From: Limonium bicolor
Lineage: Eukaryota > Streptophyta > Magnoliopsida > Caryophyllales > Plumbaginaceae
NCBI GenBank assembly: GCA_023374045.1
Contig: CM041778.1
Coordinates: 368,998,831-369,062,830 of the forward strand
Direction: 5' to 3'
Length of the DNA stretch: 64,000 nt
The translations under genes were made by a program, and so were the position numbers. Positions 47,946 to 59,844 of the stretch are shown here, piece by piece (the first letter of the stretch is position 1; each line of letters begins with the position of its first letter). The notes beneath the pieces were generated by a model, which ran no database searches, was not told the DNA's origin, and saw nothing but the letters and a program-made list of their open reading frames with translations.

Positions 47946-48602
47946 ATGTCAGGAAGAGGTCCAGGTCGCCGAGGGACTAACGATGGACCGGGCACGCAGA
48001 CGATAGCTGAGATCGTCGCTGCCACGGTAGCACAGATGCTACCCCAAGTAATTAACGCTATGCTGCAGAACCAACAGAACCAAACACAAGCGGGGCCAAT
48101 CCCTCCCCCTCCACCCAGAGAAGCCAACTGGGTAAAAGCTGTAGCGGAACTCCGCCCTCCTTGCTTTAGGGGCGAGAGTGATCCGGCTAAGCTAGAAGCC
48201 TACATCTCCGAGATGGAGACAGCCTTTGAAACCCTCGAAGCTCCTGCTGGAGTTCGAGTCAGAGTTGCAGCCTACTATCTGAAGGACGCAGCCATGGATT
48301 GGTGGAAACTAATCAAACATGAGCATGTCAATGACCCCACCTTCGATTGGGAGTCTTTTGCATCACTCCTCCGATCCAAGTACTATCCGGAGCACGTAAA
48401 GACTAAGAAAAGGCTAGAGCTGGATGCCTTGAAGATGACAGACAAGATGTCTGTGGAGGAGTACTACCGCACCTTCACCTCCATCCTCCGTCTTCTACCT
48501 GACCTAGGATACACCGGCCAGGTGTTGGTCGATCGCTTCTATGGCGGTCTGAGCCATCGCCTTCGGTACGGTATGGGCTACACTAGATTTACCTCCCTTC
48601 AG
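47946..48602 (+). CDS. Gag exon 1 of F (capsid)
   Basis: 219 residues from an ATG in the same context as D (TTCAG|ATGTCAGG). It has the Gag core with WVKAVAELRP, MDWWKL, KYYPEHVKTKK and LVDRFYGGL. It ends CTTCAG|GTAAAT in phase 0, exactly where exon 1 of D ends. Read on without splicing, the frame closes five codons later. No internal defect. Confidence 0.85.
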
Positions 48603-48715
48603 GTAAATATCGGTTAACCCTTAGTATCAATTCAATTCCTTAAATTCCTTGAATTCCTTGAACCTTTTCCTTATCTTTCTTAAATAAGAATCCCGGCTAA
48701 TACCTGAAACTTCAG

Positions 48716-48992
48716 GAGTGTTATCACGCGGCTTCTCGCGTGGAGATCACTTGCCAACTACGGGATGAAGAAACCGCGCTTAAGCGCAAGGCTAATGGTA
48801 AGAACACCAATAGCGAGGAGCAGAACCAGGGTAAAAGCTGGAAAAAGAAGAAAGGGAATTTCTTTCAGCAATCTCAGAAGAAATTCCCAAGTGAGAGCAG
48901 TGCCCATGAGAAGGGCAACCCGGTTGAGCTTCTTCAACTAGGGTCATCTGCACCGGTGGCTGCGAAGCCACTGAGATCACACCCACCTAAGG
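48716..48992 (+). CDS. Gag exon 2 of F (linker)
   Basis: 277 bases, starting ECYHAASRVEI after ACTTCAG and ending AAGG|GTAAAC in phase 1. It is a charged linker rich in Lys, Gln and Ser. It aligns with exon 2 of D (33385-33133). The preceding putative intron is 113 bases and the next is 85 bases. Confidence 0.7.
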
Positions 48993-49077
48993 GTAAACTT
49001 CTATTTCTAAATCGTATTCATGCAAGTATTATCTCTAGTATACCCACGCACACATGTGTTAACCCTCTAAACCTTAG

Positions 49078-49422
49078 GTTCTGGCTTCGGTTTCACCAAA
49101 ACCTTCTCCGATGGCCGCACCTATGTGTGCAGGAAATGCAACCAGGACCATCCCGGCAAAGATTGCTATGGGAGAGACATCAAGTGCTACAATTGCCAGA
49201 AGCTGGGACATACAACTAACAAGTGCCCAGAGAATGGGAAGCCAAAGGCGAACTTCCAAAGCTACAAGCAGAGGGAAGGCAAGGAGGTTGCATTTGGCGA
49301 TGCACCGGCCCAGCAGGCACCACAAGGACAGGGATCCCGGGGTCCTCAGAGGGGCGCACCCCAGAGGCAGCATGTTCTGCATGTTATTGACCGTGATAGG
49401 TCCGGTTCTAAGTCCGGCCCAG
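49078..49422 (+). CDS. Gag exon 3 of F, nucleocapsid zinc knuckles
   Basis: 345 bases after the acceptor CCTTAG. The knuckles are CRKCNQDHPGKDC (CX2CX3HX4C) and CYNCQKLGHTTNKC (CX2CX4HX4C), followed by a Gln/Gly/Arg-rich tail. It ends GGCCCAG|GTAATT with one base of a split Gly codon (phase 1). Both the AlkB acceptor (49577) and the pol acceptor (50457) complete that codon as Gly and stay in frame. Without splicing the frame runs on 80 bases to a stop at 49500. Confidence 0.8.
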
Positions 49423-49576
49423 GTAATTTTCTAAATCTTGAATCCTTGAGAAGCATGACTAAGTATTGGAGTAACTGTTTGAATGAATGTATGAGTAAAT
49501 GAATTGGAGTGTGTATTGAGCATGAAATGAATTAGTTGAAACTAGTACTCACCGTAGATGAAATTTATAACCATAG

Positions 49577-50316
49577 GAAGCTTTAGTATCTGTTATCCGA
49601 TGCCGGTAAACCTGAATCATGAAGAGATCGACATCACCAACCACTACTACACCAACGAACAGTGTCAGGTTATCCGACCAGGTATGATTCTATTAAGGGA
49701 ATACCTGACACCTGAGGCACAAATCTCAATCATTCGACGATGCAACGAGTTAGGAACGGGTCAAGGTGGATTTTATACACCCGAATTCCCTAGTGGAGCG
49801 AAGATGAAGCTAAAGATGATGTGCTTGGGAAAGGATTGGAATCCTTATACCAAGACATACCAAGAGACACGAACACATGACGGAGCAACGCCACCGACAA
49901 TACCTCCAGAGTTTTAGGCACTCGTCACACAAGCAGTAGAACTTGCACAACAATGCGAACATGAACCGATCCCCGCACTTGAAGCGGACCTTTGTATCGT
50001 CAACTTCTATGAGAAAGAAGGACGACTTGGGTTACACCAAGACAAGGACGAGACAGCGGAATCTCTTGAACAAGGAGTGCTCGTAGTGTCTTGGTCCATT
50101 GGGGATGACGCCGTATTTATGTATAGCGAGCAGAAGCGTGTGGACCTCGCACAGAAATTGGTATTGAGATCAGGAGATGTCCTAATCATGGGTGGAAACT
50201 CTAGGATGCTGTATCACGGGATCAACAAGATCAAGTTGAATACGGCACCACCGGCAATAATCAATGCCACACACATGAAACCAGGACGCCTGAACCTTAC
50301 CTTTAGGAAGTATTAA
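49577..50316 (+). pseudogene. AlkB-family dioxygenase exon of F (one nonsense codon)
   Basis: This is the counterpart of the AlkB exon of D, starting after ACCATAG and ending at TAA 50314-50316. The catalytic words GLHQDKDE, MLYHGI and RLNLTFR are all kept, so iron and 2-oxoglutarate ligands are present. One TAG at 49915-49917, where D has His, cuts the protein before the catalytic half. Apart from that codon the frame is open. An upstream in-frame ATG at 49558 exists in F but has no counterpart in D, so it is unlikely to be the ancestral start. Its position between gag and protease matches D. Confidence 0.9.
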
Positions 50317-50456
50317 ATTCATAGCATCATGTAATGTATTAGTAACGTGTATTAGAGACACGGCATGTATGATGGTTGGTTTATCAATAAAGAGCAGTGT
50401 TGATTTAATTCCACTTGTGTCCACCATCAATACTTATCCAACTGTGAATCCAATAG

Positions 50457-53400
50457 GTTATGGACTCGGTACCGAAGGTATCCTGAGTATCCTCACTGAA
50501 GCACAAGCCGGCAGAAGCGGCACCATCTTAACGGGAACCTTCCTAGTGAACGGCATTGAAGCCAATGTGTTATTCGACTCCGGCGCCTCCCACACCTTCA
50601 TATCACCGTCTTTTGTGAAGAGGTTGAAGCTAGATGCGGATGAGCTACCTAATTTTCTGGTTACTCTCCCATCGAAGGAGCGAGTACAGTGCACCAAATA
50701 TTATCAATCATCCACAATCCAAATAAAAAACAAAGCGTTTCCCATCTCCTTCATCGAATTCAATGGGTTGGGATTCGACTTGATAATCGGAATGAATTGG
50801 TTGGAGCGGCACAAGGGTAGAATCCTCTACGCCGAGCATCGATTGCTGCTCAAGAGTCCTTCTGGGGTTACTGTATCTTACCGCTAGAGACCGAGAGAGC
50901 CTTCGACCACACTCATATCTGCTATGGCTATGTACCGGGAGCGCAGAAAGGGCCAATAAGTGTATTTGTGTTATGTACAAGACCTGGAGAGAGATCCAGA
51001 GTTCAGTGATGATGTACCGATAGTATCCGAATTTCCAGATGTATTCCCTAAGGAGCTACTCGGCATGCCACCACCGAGAGTAGTGGAATTTGAGATTGAC
51101 CTCTTGCCAGGTACCGGTCCCATTGCTAGGGCACCGTACCGCATGGCACCTGCAGAAATGACCGAACTAAAAGAGCAGTTAAGAGACATACTAGTCAAAG
51201 GGTTCATACGCCCGAGCGTATCACCCTGGGGAGCACCGGTTCTCTTCGTGAAGAAGAAGGATGGTAGTCTCCGACTTTGTATTGACTACCGCGAGCTGAA
51301 TGCGGTTACAGTCAAGAATAAATACCCATTGCCATGCATCGACGACCTATTCGACCAGCTGAAAGGAGCATCAGTCTTCTCCAAGATCGACCTACGTTCT
51401 GGGTATCATCAGAATGCTATCAAAGAGCAAGACATCGAGAAAACGGCATTCCGTACCAGATATGGCCACTACGAATTCACAGTGATGCCATTCGGTTTGT
51501 CAAATGCACCGGCAAAATTCATGGACCTCATGAATCGGCTATTCAGTGAACAGTTTGACACTTCGGTTGTTGTCTTCATCGATGACATACTTGTATACTC
51601 AAAATCAGCAGAGGAACATGAAATTCACTTGAGGAAAGTGCTTGAGACACTGCGCAAGAACAAGCTGTATGCGAAGTTCTCCAAGTGCGAGTTCTGGCTA
51701 GATCAGGTATCATTCCTTGGTCATGTCATCTCGAGCGCAGGCATCTCAGTTGACCCCTCTAAGATAGAAGTTGTACGATCATGGCCTAGACCTAAGACTG
51801 TTACCGACATTCGGAGCTTTCTTGGTCTAGCCGGTTACTACCGGAGATTTGTAAAGGACTTCTTGAAAGTCGCTAAGCCCATGACTACATTGATGAAGAA
51901 AGATGCACCGTTTGTATGGACAGACGAGTGCGAGTTATCATTTCAGAAACTAAAAGACTCATTGACCTCAGCGCCCATCCTTACTCTTCCAGAGGGCACA
52001 GAGGGATTTGAGGTATACTATGATGCATCAGGAAAAGGAATGGGATGCGTACTCATGCAGCATGGCAAGGTTGTAGCTTATGCCTCCCGCCAGCTGAAAA
52101 AGCATGAGGAGAATTACCCGACACACGATTTAGAGTTAGGAGCCATTGTCTTCGCCATGAAGATATGGCGACACTATCTCTATAGGGTAAGCATCACCAT
52201 CTACTCCGACCACAAGAGCTTACAGTATATGTTCACGCAGAAAGAATTGAATTTGAGACAGAGAAGATGGATGGAATTTCTTTCAGATTATGACATCAAC
52301 TTGCAATATAAGGAAGGGAAGGCAAATGTTGTAGCCGACGCCCTGAGCCGTCGAGCACACTCGCTCCATTCGCTACTCGCTTCTTCTAGCTTGGTTGACG
52401 AGGTGCGAGATGCTCAGTTGAGCGACCCTTACCTAACCGAAATCAGACAAAGGATCGAGAATGGTACATTCGAGAAGAAAAAGTATGACTTCAAGCTACA
52501 TGAAGATGGTTTGATTCGGTTGAATGGCAGGCTATGCGTCCCCCGAAGCAATGCTGAGCTATGGGATCGCATCCTGCGAGAGTCACACAGTTCCACATTG
52601 TTAGTCCATCTGGGAGCCTCCAAGATGTACAAAGACATGAAGAGGTACTTCTGGTGGTCTGGAATGAAGTCGGATGTGACCGAATATGTATTGAGATGCT
52701 TAACATGCCAAAAAGTAAAATTTGAACATCGTAGACCGGGCGGAATGGTACAATCGATGCCAGTTCCGGAGTGGAAATTTCATGATATCTCCATGGATTT
52801 TGTTGTAGGACTCCCACCTGCCAGGGAAGGACTCAACATGATCTGGGTTGTAGTCGATCGCCTTACCAAGGTTGCCAGATTCATACCGATGGACACCTGG
52901 AAGGTAGTGAAGCTAGCTGAGCTATTCGACAAGGAGATTATCAGACATCACGGAGTCCCTAAAACCATAGTATCTGACCGCGACACCAGATTTCTTTCGA
53001 GATACTGGAGAGCTACAAGGGAAGCGTTGGGTACAAAATTGAAGTTGAGTACCGCCTCCCATCCTCAGACCGACGGTCAGACAGAAAGGACCATCCAGAC
53101 ACTGGAGGACATGCTTCGGGCATGTGCCTTAGACTTTCAGGGGAGTTGGTTAGACAAGCTTCATCTTATCGAATTTTCTTACAATAATAGCTATCATGCT
53201 TCGATTAAGATGTCGCCTTTCCAAGCTCTATACGGTAGACCTTGCCGTACACCCTTGTGTTGGGATGAGTCGAGTGAAGCGGTCATCATAGGACCGGAGT
53301 ATCTAGAAAAAGTCCAAGCTGAAGTTCAGCAGATTCGAGCTAATATGAAGGCAGCCCAAGATAGACAGAAATCCTATGCGGATGTGCGACGACGCGACCT

Positions 53401-53833
53401 TGAGTTCGCCGTGGGCGACCAAGTGTTCTTGCGCGTTTCACCTATGAAGGGTGTCTTCTGATTTGGCCAGAAGGGCAAGCTGAGCCCGAAGTTTGTAGGG
53501 TCGTATGCTATCACCGAAAGAGTTGGATCCGTAGCCTACAGGTTAGCATTACCTGAGGACTTGGGACGTGTCCATGATGTATTTCATGTGTCAAAACTCA
53601 AGAAGTATATTGCTGATCCTTCTCATGTCCCCGAGCCCGAGAGACTATCTATTGAGCCGACCATGAGATATGTTGCAACCCCAGTGAGAATCCTTGATAG
53701 GAAGACCAGAGACACTCGCCATAAGTATATACGAATGGTGAAGGTCCTATGGTCTAACCATGATGTCGAAGAAGCGACATGGGAGTTGGAAGATGCCATG
53801 AAGGCTAAGTACCCACAGTTATTTATAGACTAG
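50457..53833 (+). pseudogene. Pol of F: protease to chromodomain-like tail, three nonsense codons
   Basis: A single frame of 1124 codons after the acceptor CCAATAG. Domains in order: protease ([10 protein letters not shown]), RT ([11 protein letters not shown]), RNase H (DASGKG, SDHKSL), integrase (CLTC zinc region, [21 protein letters not shown]) and a chromodomain-like end (VKVLW..DVEEATWE). Nonsense codons stand at 50885-50887 (TAG, Gln in D), 50957-50959 (TAA) and 53459-53461 (TGA, Arg in D). Two substitutions near active sites are odd: YHQNAI where D has YHQIAI, and YYDASG where D has YCDASG. There is no frameshift. The copy is not autonomous as sequenced. Confidence 0.92.
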
Positions 53834-53869
53834 ATAGTCTAGCATTTAGTAATACGGGTACGGGGCGTA

Positions 53870-53892
53870 CCCCTTTTAAGGGGGGTAGAGCC
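53870..53892 (+). promoter_or_regulatory. Second PPT-like tract of F
   Basis: CCTTTTAAGGGGGGTAGAGC, about 38 bases after the pol stop. It has the same word as the terminal PPT at 54282-54297. Equivalent tracts exist in D and C. Confidence 0.5.
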
Positions 53893-54281
53893 CTTTTGCT
53901 TTTGCATTGCTTCGGGGTAAGCATTGCTTAGTGTGTAGGTATTGTAATAGACTTTTGTATGGCACATGTAGTGCAAGTGAATTTAGTATGCGTATGTATG
54001 TATGGGTAATGTGTAGTGTATAGATGTGTATGTACGATGTGTGATGTTTGTGTAATATGTATTGTGAATTGTAATGGTGTATTGTGTATTGTGGAATGGT
54101 ATGAATTGGAAATGTTGGATTGTGTATGTGAATTGTGTATGATGCTTGAAGTGTGTATGCTTGCAATGTGGAAAGAAGTAAACACCTCATAGGTGGTAGA
54201 AGGACACATTATGGCAATTGGTTGCCTAATGAGTAGAACTAATTAAACTACTAACCTTGAACAACTTTGAGGGCAAAGTTT

Positions 54282-54297
54282 CTTAAGGGGGGTAGAT
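54282..54297 (+). promoter_or_regulatory. Polypurine tract of F
   Basis: TTAAGGGGGGTAGAT ends directly at the 3' LTR start TGAAATACCCC. Confidence 0.8.
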
Positions 54298-55546
54298 TGA
54301 AATACCCCGTAATTAAAAATAGTGATTAATTAGGCTAATGAATAATTTAGAAGCTTAATTAAGTATAAATAATCATGAGGGAACAAATCCCGAAGAAAAC
54401 TGATCCTTAAAACGGATTAAAAGCACTAACGAACCTTAAAGCGCGTTTTTCGAGGTAACCGGGAAAATGTGTCTTTAAGAGGGTCAAATAGACTCGTAAC
54501 AATTTTTGTCAACTAAATAATCATTAATAAATATTAGTGAGGCTTTAGAACCAATAAAATCAATAAAACGAGGAATTAGTAAAAACTGTCAAAAACGGGA
54601 AGTTGTGGGGTAGAAACACAAATAACCAAAACTTATGTGTCCACTTTTAAAATAAAAGTGTAAACTGTTTGTGTGTGTGGGCTGTCAGCCGATGGGCTCC
54701 CCCTCTCTCACACTCCCTCACACTCTCTTCTTATTTACAAACAAACAAAATAATTAAAAGCAAAAACAACTATATTACTTTACTCACACTCACATCTCTC
54801 CTCCTCCACATTCTCTTCTCTCACGTAATAACCCATCTCCCTCACTCACTCTCTTCTTCCTCCTTCTTCCATGCGACAGCAATGGAGAATTAGCAAAACC
54901 CACACAAAACACCACTTCTCTCCTCTTGTTACTCCATCAAACCTTCTCCAAAAATTATAAAAAGTATACCATTGTGTTCCTCTCTTCAAGGAGAACACTT
55001 CCCTCTTTTCAAAATCTGGAAAAGAGCATTTTCGTTTTCATGGGTATACCCCATTTGGAGCTTCAAGACTACCATTAGAACCACCTCCTTCTCCTTGTCA
55101 TTTTGAGGGTAAAAATCTTCTTGAAACTCATTCTTTTCTAGCCCTTGTGGGCAAAACGAAATTTAGAAACTAGGCTCTTGTTGTTCCTTGTACCCTAGCC
55201 GATTTTGGCATTGTTGGTGGAGTTGGAATCTTGCTCATGAGCCACTCCAAGCTTCACTTGTGATAAGTGTCTAAATGAGCATGTTTTATAGGTGTATTTC
55301 ATATATAATATTAGCACTTTTCTTGCTCGTTTCTCCACTTCGGGTTAGTTTTCCTCTAGTTTATGTTTATTGTTCTCTCACAAATTTATTGGTTTAACAT
55401 GAGGAAAACCAGCTGGTACAGTAAAGTAGACAAGAGACGAACGCTATAGACGCAACGGCTCAGAAAACGGACTTATAACGAGAATGTAGAGCCGGTTGAA
55501 GATTGTTATATATATGTATAATATATATACGGACAAACAAGAGGCA

Positions 55547-55846
55547 ACCGCCCCGTATTGGGCGGTCAACTCTAATGCAACCGCCTCGCGGACAACAGAG
55601 AGGCAACCGCCCCGTATTGGGCGGTCAACTCTAATACAACCGCTAGGCGGACGTGACAGAGCGTACCGCTAGTTATCCAGCGGACAAGAGACAGAAGACC
55701 GCGAGGCGGACACAACAGAGGAGACCGCCAAGTAACAGGCGGACAACATACAGAGGAGACCGCCTCCTTATCAGGCGGACGAGACACAGGCTACCGCCTG
55801 GTTAATTGGCGGACAGCACAGAGGGGACCGCATGTTATCAGGCGGT
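55547..55846 (+). repeat. ACCGCC/GGCGG palindrome array upstream of TATA in G
   Basis: About ten hairpins of the form ACCGCC, 4-10 bases, GGCGG, spaced roughly 30 bases and separated by ACAACAGAGGAG-like words. The array ends five bases before the TATA box. The first two units also form a longer direct duplication of about 58 bases. Confidence 0.9.
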
Positions 55847-55850
55847 CATG

Positions 55851-55858
55851 TATAAATA
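55851..55858 (+). promoter_or_regulatory. TATA box of solo LTR G
   Basis: TATAAATA, placed right after the palindrome array and before a CT-rich presumed leader. Confidence 0.65.
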
Positions 55859-57901
55859 TTCGCGAGCTTATCTTCTTCGCCCGTCGTAGTCTGCAACTTC
55901 CCCTCGCTGCAACTCGTCCACTGTCTACAATTTATCCATTTCAATTTATCCATCTACTCTGCACGCTCTGTCCCCTGCAATTAATGAGGAGCAATCAGAG
56001 AAGCAATCAACGAGCTCCTCACGCGTTACTTATCTGCTTCCTTCTTCTTCTCCTTTCTTCTATAAAAGCCTCGAGCTTCTGCTCAAAAATGAGAAGTCCT
56101 TCCCCGACGAAAAACACTACCGTATTCCAATCGATCCATTATCCTCTTCTTCCGCCTTCTCCATTTTATTTATTTTACAGTCCACCAAATTCACCTCTAG
56201 CCCTACGTACACAAAATAGCAGAGTGAGCGGAGTGATTACGATGATTTCTGTTACTCTTGTCTCTGTCTATCTATTTAATATGTTAGGCTAGTTTACGTA
56301 CGCTCTGGGAATGGTTATTATGTTTCTGTATTAATTATGCAATATTTTTACTGGTTTAATTTAAATAGAGTTTGTTACGCTTAAAGCATATCTCTCGCCT
56401 TTTTAGTAAATCTCGCGAATTTATTAAATTGCTGCTAAGTCGATTTTGATAAGACAGGTGATAAATAGATAGGTTGATTAAGCCGTAAATCTGGAGAAAG
56501 CTTATTATGATTTAATGAGTTAGTATTTCAGATGCATATATATTCCTGATATTTAACCGTCTTACATGTGAGATGCTGACCTTGATTAGACCAAGCATTT
56601 TGGTAACGAGTTTCTTTCGAGGCTATGATTTAGTCCTTAAGATAATAGAGGAATTTTGCCAAACAATTAAATTTAACCGTAGAGATAGCATCATAATTAT
56701 CAGACATATTAACCTGATCCAGAGTTCCATTTATTTATCTGTCAACTAGTTTATTTTATCTTTTCTTTATTTATTTAACAAGTCAATTAATCCCCCTCCT
56801 GTGACACGCTTGGTACTATTATATGTATATATTAGTCCCACGGTTCGACATCGGTTGCTACATTTTCACTATACTACTGCGACCGGGATTTTTTGCAGCC
56901 GACGTTTATTTTGGGTTTATTTCTTTCTTTTATGTTAATTATATCTGTTCTAAACCACTCACAAATAACACGTCTGCAACTGTACCCTTACAAGGTAATG
57001 AGAGTCCTAAACCCTAAAACTTACATAAAGCTTAATAATAGTTAGGGTTAGTTAGGTATTGAATGGTATGTATATGGGCTGTAGTGTAAGATTGTTGAAG
57101 TGCTATAACGGTGGAAAGAGGAAGGAAGAAGCAAGAAGGAGAAAGAAAAAACTAGAAGAAGAAAACAAGGTAATTAAGCTCACCTTTGTGTAGCCTTATA
57201 TGTATGGTGTAACAGATTTTAATGGAGTAAAATTACATTGAGAAATGGAATGTATTGGTAGTGTAATGTGTAGGAGGAAACAAATGTTTTAAACCTCTAA
57301 AAGACATTTTAAAACTTGTTAAAACATAGTTGGGAGTCAATGGGTGAGTGCAGGAATTTAATGTTGTTTTAGTATTGGTATTTGTGTATGGGAGCTTGTA
57401 TATTTGTATTGGATATAAACAGGTGGTGTAGATCATTTACATGAGAGAAACAATGTGGTGAGAGTGTAAAAATATAGGGGAGACTATGGCAAAATTTGCC
57501 TAGGATTAGAACACTTAGTGAACTAGAAACTAGGTGAATAATATGTGTTGTAACAGATTTTGAAGGAGATAGTTAGAGGGTAGTTTGAGAGGGATGGTTA
57601 ATGTAGTTGTAATGCATTAGAGGTGCTAGAAGTGACTTTAGAAGAGGGAGTTATAGTTGGGGAGAGTTAGAAGAGAAATCTGTAGCAAAATGCAACTAGA
57701 GAAGAAACTAGTGTAAGTGTTGAATGAAACTTGGAAAATTATGTGAGTGAATTAGTATAGAAATGTGTAAAGAGTTAATGAAAGAACTAAGGTGTATTTG
57801 GAGGCTTAACAAGTGTTAAAACATGTGGGAATAAGTGTAGGAACAATGGGGAAGTAATGGGTAAAGGAGAGGACTGAAAACAGATTTTAAAACTGAAATA
57901 C

Positions 57902-58225
57902 TGGGCCGGACTGAACTTACGACCGGACTTGCAAGTTCGGTCGAGCCCAGATTTACAAAGACGGGAAAGCTTCTGGAATGGACCGAACTTGCGACCGGAC
58001 TTGCAAGTTCGGTCGGACCAGAAAATTTTCCCGTCTGTAACCTACTGGAATGGGCCGAACTTGCGACCGGACTTGCAAGTTCGGTCGAGCCAGAAAAATT
58101 CCCCGATGAAACCTTCTGGAATGGACCGGACTTGCAAGTTCGGTCGGACCAGAAAAATTCCGTAATGAAGGCTACTGGAACGGACCGGACTTGCGACCGG
58201 ACTTGCAAGGTCGGTCCGGTCTAAC
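57902..58225 (+). repeat. Hairpin array in 3' LTR of F
   Basis: Counterpart of 45780-46110. One unit has lost its left arm (around 58125-58140), so the number of complete hairpins differs between the two LTRs. Confidence 0.9.
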
Positions 58226-59839
58226 AAAAAAAAAATTATTTTAAACTAAATAATAATTATATATATATATATGTACATGTATGTAAGCATGCCAATATTA
58301 AGTAAGAAAATAAAACTTAAGGTAATGAAAAATAAGTAAGTAATGTGTAAGTGAAAGAAGTATAAGGACTTAGCAAGTATGGATTAGTAACATAAGAGTA
58401 ATGAGTTAAGTTAATGATAAATAGATTAATCATTCAATTGTATGTATATCATAGGATTTGATTTGTGACACCGGAGGAACGTTCGGAAACACGTACAACG
58501 GTGAACGGTATGAATTCCTCATGCCCCGTATGCTACCTTGGTTACTCTGATTTGTGTGTTGTGTGCTAATTGATCACCAAATAAGATAAATGCACGAATC
58601 GGAGTTATTATGCTTACTTGTGAGTATGTAGTGTTGTATGTTGTGAATATTCTCTTAAATCATAGTTTGTATAATTCATGAAATGTATGGATGAATATGA
58701 ATGTGTGTATGCTTGTGTATTGTGTTGTGACCGAATAATATTGTGATTGGACTTCTAACTGATTCCTAACAAGCTAACCAATCTAACTTAAATTGGTAAT
58801 TAAATTGGAATGAGTAGAAGTCCGATATAGTTTCGGCCACGCGTGAGGATGAGGAGACACAAGAGGTTGGATCCGATTCCTGACTCTTAAACTAGTCCGC
58901 GGCCCAAACCCCTTAAATGGGTAGCATCCCGGATTGGTGAGTCAAGTAAATCCCGGTGGTGGGACGGTGTAGTCCCCGGGCCGGAGGTCATACCGACTTA
59001 ACTTGAGTAAAAGTAAGTAAGTAAGAATGAGTAAGTAAAGTGAATGTAAGTAAGTAAGTGTAAGTAAGAGTAAGTAATGAGTAAAAGAGTAAATAGCATT
59101 CCGATTAACCCGGATGCGTAATTTGGCTAACCTTGTAAAGGTAAGTATTGTGAGCATTATTGTATTGTTGCCTTGGAATGAATAATGTGTTGTATATGTA
59201 TGTATGTTGTATGCAAAGCATGTATGTATGAAATTAATGAACCGCATGTTTAGTGGACGTCAAATAGTCGGCGTGCCCTTGTTAGCACTCGGTATATGCG
59301 GAGTTTATGCGCAGCTTTTTGCTGAGCCCCTTGGGGCACAGTTTTTAATATGAATGCAGGTGCAAGAGAGGGATGAAGCTGTTGAAGACTTAGTTCTTTT
59401 TCTTTGTCTTCTTTTGGATTATAAACAATGAATGATGATTGGTGTCCTGAGTAGTACATGGCCGTAGTTTTTGATTAGCCGGTGTACCATGGGGTACACC
59501 TTTTTGGGAGACTGTGAAGGGATTTTGATTGGTATAGATGAGTAGTTGGTAGGTACTCATTCTTTTGGGAAGTTTGGAAAGGGATGTAAGTATACACTTT
59601 AAATACTCGGTGATCCAAGAATGTAAGAATGTTATTTTGTATTCGGTATGCATTATAGTAGTAGCTCGGTATATTATGTTCATCAGACCGTCACTGTAAG
59701 TAGAAAAGCCTAGCTAGCCGTATGGGCGGTTAGCGGCGTTGTATCACCCGCCGTAGTAAGTAGTAGTCTTCCGCTGCGTACTGATAGAATTTAGGGATGA
59801 TTGGAAGGTAAGCATAGGATTAACGGTTGGGGTGTTACA

Positions 59840-59844
59840 AAACC
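59840..59844. repeat. Target-site duplication of F, right
   Basis: AAACC, identical to 43882-43886. Confidence 0.85.

Larger units (their letters stand above)
55261..56978 (+). mobile_element. Solo LTR G
   Basis: A 1718-base insertion absent from the 5' LTR of F, with ends TGATAAGTGTC and GTCTGCA. The flanks are ACTTG on the left and ACTG on the right, a five-base duplication with one T lost. It has a palindrome array (55547-55846) directly upstream of TATAAATA (55851). No PBS, PPT or coding interior is present, so it is a solo LTR left by recombination. The strand is inferred from the TATA box. The family is not identified. Confidence 0.8.
43887..59839 (+). mobile_element. Element F, complete chromovirus with AlkB exon
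   Basis: Plus-strand Ty3/gypsy element with AAACC duplicated on both sides. Order: 5' LTR 43887-47719, PBS, gag exons, AlkB exon, pol 50457-53833, two PPTs, 3' LTR 54298-59839 (enlarged by solo LTR G). It is the same lineage as D but clearly diverged from it. It carries one nonsense codon in AlkB and three in pol, and no frameshift was found in pol. Confidence 0.9.
54298..59839 (+). mobile_element. Element F, 3' LTR, interrupted by solo LTR G
   Basis: Same termini as 43887-47719. After removal of G and its short duplication it is about 3.82 kb. It carries the hairpin array at 57902-58225 and the conserved hairpin near 59322-59342. The right end TGTTACA is followed by AAACC. Confidence 0.9.

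Noticed and set aside
49423..50456. Gag-Pol made by ribosomal frameshift or stop readthrough
   Set aside because: AlkB and its stop separate Gag from Pol by about 1 kb, and no frameshift layout is seen. Phase-matched splice sites explain the layout better, though this is unproven.
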